Of a DNA stretch of 64,000 bases, positions 60,286 through 64,000 are shown one piece after another. The stretch covers positions 91,066 through 155,065 of the forward strand of contig NZ_JAHTLF010000023.1 in assembly GCF_024614185.1 (NCBI RefSeq). The letters run 5' to 3'. This DNA comes from Nocardioides carbamazepini. GTDB lineage: Bacteria; Actinomycetota; Actinomycetes; Propionibacteriales; Nocardioidaceae. The notes beneath the pieces are model-generated. The model worked only from the letters and a program-made list of their open reading frames with translations, made no database searches and was not told the DNA's origin. The position numbers and the translations under genes are program-made. Numbering within the stretch: the stretch's first letter is position 1; the number at the start of each line of letters is the position of its first letter.

Positions 60286-60717
60286 GTGACCGAAGGCCCG
60301 ACCGACGACTCGACCGCCCCCTCCTCCGGTGCCGACGGCACCCCTCCGCCGCTGACCGTCGCCGCCTCGCTGGCCGGCGTGCAGGGTCTGGTGCTGCTCA
60401 TCCTGGCGGTGCTGGAGCTGGCCAGCGTCTCCGCGAGCCGCCCGGGTGTCGGCCTGTCGGCGGCGGCCTTCTTCGCGGCGTACGGAGCGGTCCTGACGGG
60501 TGCCGCCGTGGCCCTGTGGCGCCGGCACGGCTGGGCGCGGGGGCCGGTGCTGATCACGCAGCTGATCGTGCTCGGCCTCGCCTGGAACCTGCGGGACCAG
60601 GTCCTGGCCGCGGCCGGATTGGCCGTCGTCGGCGTCGTGGTGATCGCCGCCGTGATCCACCCGGACACGATCGCGGCCCTCGACGGCCGGGCGGAGGACG
60701 ACGACTCCGAGGCCTGA
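60286..60717 (+). CDS. small integral membrane protein (Rv3217c-like)
   Basis: 143 residues with four hydrophobic helices (about 25-45, 57-76, 82-97 and 102-122), an acidic N-terminal tail and an acidic C-terminus. The GTG follows TAGGCT by six bases (60274-60279), consistent with a leaderless mRNA. Its place beyond whiB1 recalls the membrane protein Rv3217c. Function unknown. Confidence 0.7.
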   Translation: MTEGPTDDSTAPSSGADGTPPPLTVAASLAGVQGLVLLILAVLELASVSASRPGVGLSAAAFFAAYGAVLTGAAVALWRRHGWARGPVLITQLIVLGLAWNLRDQVLAAAGLAVVGVVVIAAVIHPDTIAALDGRAEDDDSEA

Positions 60718-60725
60718 GTCGCCAG

Positions 60726-61544
60726 CTAGCTCTCCGCCTCCAGCGAGTCACGCAGTTGCGCGAGGGTCCGGCTGAGCAGCCGGGAGACATGCATCTGGGA
60801 GACGCCGATCTCCTCGGCGATCTGCGACTGGGTCATGTTCTTGAAGAACCGCAGCAGGAGGATCTTCTTCTCCCTCGGCGGCAGGTTCTCGAGCAGCGGC
60901 TTGACCGACTCGCGGATCTCGACGTGCTCGAGGCCGGCGTCGTCGACGCCCATCGCGTCGAGCATGCTCTGGCCGCTGCCGCCGTCGGAGTCGTCGTCGG
61001 TGGCGTCGAGGGACAGGGTGGAGTAGGCGTTGCTCGACTCCATGCCCTCGATGATCTCCTCGACGGTGCAGCCGATCGCCTCGGCGAGCTCGCGGGGAGT
61101 GGGGGAGCGACCCAGCGACTGGGTCAGCTCGGCGGTGCTCGCGCTGATCTGCATGCGCAGCTCCTGCAGCCGCCGTGGCACCCGGATCGCCCAGCCCTTG
61201 TCGCGGAAGTAGCGCTTGATCTCGCCGATGATGGTCGGCGTCGCGTACGTCGAGAACTCGACCCCACGCTCGGTGTCGAACCGGTCGACGGACTTGATCA
61301 GGCCGATGGTGCCGACCTGGACCAGATCCTCGTAGGGCTCGCCGCGGTTGCGGAACCGGCGGGCACAGTGCTCGACGAGGGGCAGGTGCAGGTGGACGAG
61401 GGACTCGCGGGCGACGTCGCGCTCGGCCTGCGCGGCGTGCTCGTCGCGGAACACCACGAAGAGCTCCGCACTGCGGCGGCGGGTCAGCTCGATGTTCGTC
61501 GGCGGCGCGCTCTGGGCGCCGCCCCGAGGCGGCTCGGAGGTCAT
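60726..61544 (-). CDS. SigB/SigF/SigG-family RNA polymerase sigma factor
   Basis: 272 residues. Region 2 carries YEDLVQVGTIGLIKSVDRFD and FSTYATPTIIGEIKRYFRDK (near 80-125), region 3 LGRSPTPRELAEAIG, and region 4 LPPREKKILLLRFFKNMTQSQIAEEIGVSQMHVSRLL near 225-260. A stress/sporulation-type group 3 factor. The ATG overlaps the anti-sigma stop by 4 bp. Confidence 0.9.
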   Translation of the reverse strand: MTSEPPRGGAQSAPPTNIELTRRRSAELFVVFRDEHAAQAERDVARESLVHLHLPLVEHCARRFRNRGEPYEDLVQVGTIGLIKSVDRFDTERGVEFSTYATPTIIGEIKRYFRDKGWAIRVPRRLQELRMQISASTAELTQSLGRSPTPRELAEAIGCTVEEIIEGMESSNAYSTLSLDATDDDSDGGSGQSMLDAMGVDDAGLEHVEIRESVKPLLENLPPREKKILLLRFFKNMTQSQIAEEIGVSQMHVSRLLSRTLAQLRDSLEAES

Positions 61545-61963
61545 GACGCCAGCGACGACCGAACGAGCAGGCGGACGGTGTAGCGCCCGGCGACGGCGTC
61601 GATCGCGGCCTCGTCGGCCAGGGTCGCGAGGACCTGCCAGCCGAAGCTCTCGTAGTCCGGCGCGGTCGGCGCCTGGGCGTCGGCGGCGATGGTGAGGGAC
61701 AGCTGGTCGCCGCCGATCCGGAAGGTGCAGTCGAGCACCGCGCCCGGGTCGGCCTCGTCGAGGACCATCGCCGCGGCCTCGGAGACCGCGATCCGGAGGT
61801 CCTCGATGTCGTCCATGGTGAAGTCGAGGCGAGCGGCGAGCCCGGCGGTCAGGGTCCGCAGGACCGAGGCGTAGGCCCCGTCGGCGGGGAGCCGCAGCTC
61901 GACCTCGTCCGGGCGGCCGGCGGCCGTCGTACCTCCGACAGCTGGGCTGCTCGTCTCGGACAT
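61541..61963 (-). CDS. RsbW/UsfX-like anti-sigma factor (GHKL fold)
   Basis: 140 residues. The segment FTMDDIEDLRIAVSEAAAMVLDEAD (near 48-72) is the N-box helix of the GHKL kinase fold, and a strand-rich C-terminal half follows. The G1 box is not recognisable, so kinase activity is doubtful. A GGAGG ribosome binding site lies 7-11 bases before the ATG. Its overlap with the downstream sigma gene indicates it binds that sigma factor. Confidence 0.82.
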   Translation of the reverse strand: MSETSSPAVGGTTAAGRPDEVELRLPADGAYASVLRTLTAGLAARLDFTMDDIEDLRIAVSEAAAMVLDEADPGAVLDCTFRIGGDQLSLTIAADAQAPTAPDYESFGWQVLATLADEAAIDAVAGRYTVRLLVRSSLAS

Positions 61964-62008
61964 GCCGCATCCTCCGATGGCGTGGGAACAGGTGGGACGA
62001 GCCTACGA

Positions 62009-62040
62009 CAACGGCCGTGCCCCGAGGGGCACGGCCGTTG
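62009..62040 (-). terminator. terminator hairpin after the 191-residue secreted protein gene
   Basis: A 14-bp GC-rich stem (arms about 62009-62022 and 62027-62040) with a 4-nt loop, 26-57 bases past the stop codon in the minus direction. Confidence 0.75.
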
Positions 62041-62065
62041 GATGTGACGGATCGGGTTGCGACCG

Positions 62066-62641
62066 TCAGTTGCGCAGGTCGCCGAGACCGAGCAGGTCGA
62101 GCAGCCCGAGCGAGTCGAGCAGGTCGAGCACGCCCTCGAGGCCGAGCGACTTGAGCAGGAAGCCCAGGCCCAGGCTGTCGAGCAGGTCCCCGACGTAGTC
62201 GAGCAGGTTGTCGTTGTCCGGCGGCCTGATCGGCAGCGGGGCGGCGTTGCCGGCCTGGCAGGCGGCGTACAGCGCGGTGGTGCCGCTGACGGCCTTGGCG
62301 GCGCCGGCGCGCAGCACCTTGGTGTGGCGGAGGTTCCGCTTGACCTTGTTGAGCTTCTTCTCCAGCTTGGCGACCCGCTTCGTCGCGTGCGCCTTCTTGG
62401 CCTTCTTGATCTTCTTCTTCAGCTTGATGACCTTGGCCTTGAGCTTCTGGACCTTGATCTGGGCTGCCGAGCGGGTCTGGGTCGCGACGTCGAGGGCCTT
62501 GGCCTGGACGGTGCAGTTCACCGCCGCCCGCTCGGTGGTGGCGGCGGCCACGGGGGTGGCCGAGGCCACCGGAGCAGCGGTCAGCGTGAGGCCGAGCGCG
62601 ACCGCGAGGCCGAGAATGAACTTGATCGGAGCATGGTGCAT
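62066..62641 (-). CDS. secreted Lys-rich coiled-coil protein, Leu/Gly/Asp tail
   Basis: 191 residues. A signal peptide (about 1-28, VALGLTLTAAPVASA) is followed by an Ala/Lys region with a Lys-rich helix (KLKKKIKKAKKAHATKRVAK near 72-91). The final 50 residues are a repetitive Leu/Gly/Asp/Ser segment (LLDSLGLGFLLKSLGLEGVL). It has one Cys near 43 and another near 129. I recognise no family, but the next gene (62833-63666) shares the signal peptide and Lys-rich region. Confidence 0.75.
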   Translation of the reverse strand: MHHAPIKFILGLAVALGLTLTAAPVASATPVAAATTERAAVNCTVQAKALDVATQTRSAAQIKVQKLKAKVIKLKKKIKKAKKAHATKRVAKLEKKLNKVKRNLRHTKVLRAGAAKAVSGTTALYAACQAGNAAPLPIRPPDNDNLLDYVGDLLDSLGLGFLLKSLGLEGVLDLLDSLGLLDLLGLGDLRN

Positions 62642-62773
62642 GCCGGTTTTTCTCCCTCAGGATGTACCGGCCGTCGCTTTCCCCCCATGGGGACGACCGG
62701 TGATGGCACCGGGCGCATGGGATGCCCGGCTCGAAGGTCACCCTAAGGCATTTGGTGCGGTCTCAACGGCCAA

Positions 62774-62801
62774 GGGCCCCGGGACGTTCATCCCGGGGCC
62801 C
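62774..62801 (-). terminator. terminator hairpin after the 277-residue secreted protein gene
   Basis: An 11-bp perfect stem (62774-62784 with 62791-62801) and 6-nt loop, 32-59 bases past the stop. Confidence 0.75.
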
Positions 62802-62832
62802 TCGAGCGCGTGGTCGGCCTGCGTCGTCGCGG

Positions 62833-63666
62833 TCAGCAGACGAGCGGCAGCGGGAGGATGGCGCACAGCGGGTTGCCGCCACCGGACGGCAGACCCGGCA
62901 GGCCCGGGAGGCTCGGCAGGCCGGGCAGGCTCGGCAGGCCACCGGCCAGGGCGCCCAGGAGGGTGTCCAGGAGCCCCCAGACCGGGTCCAGGGTGGCGAC
63001 CACGTCACCGAGGCCCAGGTTGGTGAGGGTCGACTTGAGGACGTCGACCAGGCCGGCGGGGTTGGTGAAGCCCGCCTTGAGCGCGTCGCAGAGGCCCTTG
63101 GCCTGCACGGGGAACTGCGCGCAGATCTGGTCGAAGGTGGTCATCAGCGGGTCGACCACGCCGACGATGGCCGTGCACAGCGGCTGCAGCTGCGGGACGG
63201 CGTCGCACAGCGCCTGGATCGGCAGCTGCGGGGAGGACGGGGCGGGCGGCGGCGTGACGCCGGGGTTCTTGCAGGCGTAGTAGGCGCCGTAGGCGGCGTT
63301 GTACTGGCTGACGTAGGCGTTGCGGACCGCGATGCCGGAGCTCTTCGCCTTCTTCGCCTTCTTGGCCTTCTTCTTGAGCTTCTTGACCTTCTTGGCCGGC
63401 GCGTCGTGCTTCTTGGCCTTCTTGAGCTTCTTCTTGAGCTTCTTGACCTTGGCGTCCGCGGCGCCGGCGTAGGCGTTGGCCGCCTGGTAGTTGTTGTAGG
63501 CCTTGGTCAGGTTCTGGCCCTCGGTCGTGCAGGCGGGCGCTTCGGCCCGCTGCGCGGGTGCCTGGGCCGGCGCCTGCGGGGCGGCCGAGGCGACCGGTGC
63601 CGCCGTGAGCGTGAGGCCGAGCGCGACGGCCATGCCGACGAGGATCTTGCTTAGGGCGCGATACAT
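62833..63666 (-). CDS. secreted Lys-rich protein with Pro/Leu/Gly repeat tail (paralogue of the next gene)
   Basis: 277 residues. A signal peptide (VALGLTLTAAPVASA, cleavage near 29) is followed by a Lys-rich helix (KKLKKKLKKAKKHDAPAKK near 75-93), a Cys-containing central part and a C-terminal PSLPGLPSLPGLPGLP repeat ending in Cys. The signal peptide is almost identical to that of the adjacent gene, so the two arose by duplication. Function unknown; probably cell-wall associated. Confidence 0.75.
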   Translation of the reverse strand: MYRALSKILVGMAVALGLTLTAAPVASAAPQAPAQAPAQRAEAPACTTEGQNLTKAYNNYQAANAYAGAADAKVKKLKKKLKKAKKHDAPAKKVKKLKKKAKKAKKAKSSGIAVRNAYVSQYNAAYGAYYACKNPGVTPPPAPSSPQLPIQALCDAVPQLQPLCTAIVGVVDPLMTTFDQICAQFPVQAKGLCDALKAGFTNPAGLVDVLKSTLTNLGLGDVVATLDPVWGLLDTLLGALAGGLPSLPGLPSLPGLPGLPSGGGNPLCAILPLPLVC

Positions 63667-63803
63667 CGCGGGATGTCTCCCTCCGGTTGGATCGGGCCGT
63701 CGTCGCCGGTTCCCTCCCGGACGACGTCCCGATGTGGTCCGGACCCGCTGGCCCGGTTCTCCAGGAGGCTAGGTCAGTTCACCCCGGTGAGGGACCCGCA
63801 AAG

Positions 63804-63838
63804 ACGAACCGCACGCCCGAAATGGACGTGCGGTTCGT
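63804..63838 (-). terminator. second hairpin downstream of sodN
   Basis: A 12-bp stem (63804-63815 with 63827-63838) and 11-nt loop in the sodN-to-secreted-protein gap, beyond the palindrome at 63857. Confidence 0.6.
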
Positions 63839-63856
63839 GATGCTCGGGCCCCATGG

Positions 63857-63880
63857 CCCGAACGGACTAGTCCGTTCGGG
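63857..63880 (-). terminator. sodN terminator palindrome
   Basis: A 24-bp perfect palindrome (CCCGAACGGACT and its complement) directly abutting the sodN stop codon at 63881. Confidence 0.7.
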
Positions 63881-64000
63881 TCAGGCCTTCTTGGTGGCCC
63901 AGAAGATCTCGGCGATCTCGTCGATCTTGGCGAGGAGCTCGTCGGCCTTGGCCGGGTCGAGGGTGCCCTTGGTGCCGCTGGCGCCGGCGAGCTTGGTGGC
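63881..64000 (-). CDS. sodN: nickel superoxide dismutase, C-terminal fragment
   Basis: Only the last 39 codons are present; the gene runs off the right edge. The tail DELLAKIDEIAEIFWATKKA ends exactly like NiSOD (family IDxIFWxTKKA). The enzyme disproportionates superoxide using a nickel site at the N-terminus, which lies outside this window. The stop TGA at 63881-63883 is followed at once by a palindromic terminator. Confidence 0.82.
   Translation of the reverse strand, partial: ATKLAGASGTKGTLDPAKADELLAKIDEIAEIFWATKKA

Noticed and set aside
62642..62832. Transfer RNA or small RNA gene in the gap
   Set aside because: No cloverleaf arrangement or anticodon-loop pattern; only a terminator hairpin is visible.

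Overview
The window is very GC-rich and gene-dense, with GTG/TTG starts, 4-bp start/stop overlaps and many transcripts that appear leaderless. Together with a WhiB protein, an Mce operon, a ZAS anti-sigma factor, nickel superoxide dismutase and the 24-residue ribosomal protein bL37, this points to an Actinomycete chromosome. Nocardioides or a close relative is the best guess, but that is inference from gene content only. I see no tRNA, rRNA, CRISPR, IS element or prophage.

Layout. (1) 1-6172: the end of an mce operon (part of one MCE protein, two complete MCE proteins, an MMPL/RND transporter, a PpiC-like isomerase and a small membrane protein). (2) 6174-12368: lipid and redox genes, namely a phytoene-desaturase-like oxidoreductase, a PucR regulator, an acyl-CoA synthetase and a DUF3556 membrane protein. 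(3) 12533-15102: two HEAR-type repeats, a divergent serpin, a flavodoxin-like reductase and DUF1304. (4) 15211-18290: an osmoprotectant ABC transporter. (5) 18464-22910: SRPBCC, an NTF2-like protein, an FadH-type dienoyl-CoA reductase with its PadR regulator, and an SDR. (6) 22933-31653: a regulator remnant, an SNF2 helicase, an ECF41 sigma factor with its partner oxidoreductase and a matching promoter, TetR/Pr6Pr divergent from an MFS exporter, and DUF445. (7) 31824-47191: an S4 protein, an FKBP, and then a seven-gene operon: PP2C phosphatase, FHA protein, transmembrane Ser/Thr kinase, 2046-residue Ig/fibronectin-III surface protein, MoxR ATPase, DUF58 and a transglutaminase-like membrane protein. 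(8) 47332-60717: CBS protein, HisN-like phosphatase, DUF2231, rsgA, aroA, DoxX, HMCES/SRAP, hydrolase, sigR-rsrA, bL37, thioesterase, TPP enzyme, DUF2785, pdtaS, whiB1 and a membrane protein. This block resembles the Rv3217c-Rv3228 neighbourhood of Mycobacterium tuberculosis. (9) 60726-64000: a SigB/SigF-type sigma factor with a GHKL-like anti-sigma factor, two related Lys-rich secreted proteins, and the 3' end of sodN.

The most interesting system is the phosphatase-FHA-kinase-giant Ig/FnIII-MoxR-DUF58-transglutaminase operon. It has the same composition as the bifidobacterial PFNA cluster, but here the transglutaminase-like protein lacks both the catalytic Cys and the catalytic His. Regulatory signals are unusually readable. 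A textbook ECF41 promoter precedes the ECF41 partner gene. A GGAAT-N18-GTT promoter precedes sigR, with a second -10 that would give a shorter isoform. A Crp-like palindrome lies just upstream of a candidate whiB1 promoter, and TetR and PadR operators are visible. At least thirteen genes show TANNNT-N6/7-start architecture. Three intergenic repeat arrays, with exact 32-, 32- and 22-bp periods, close or separate transcription units.
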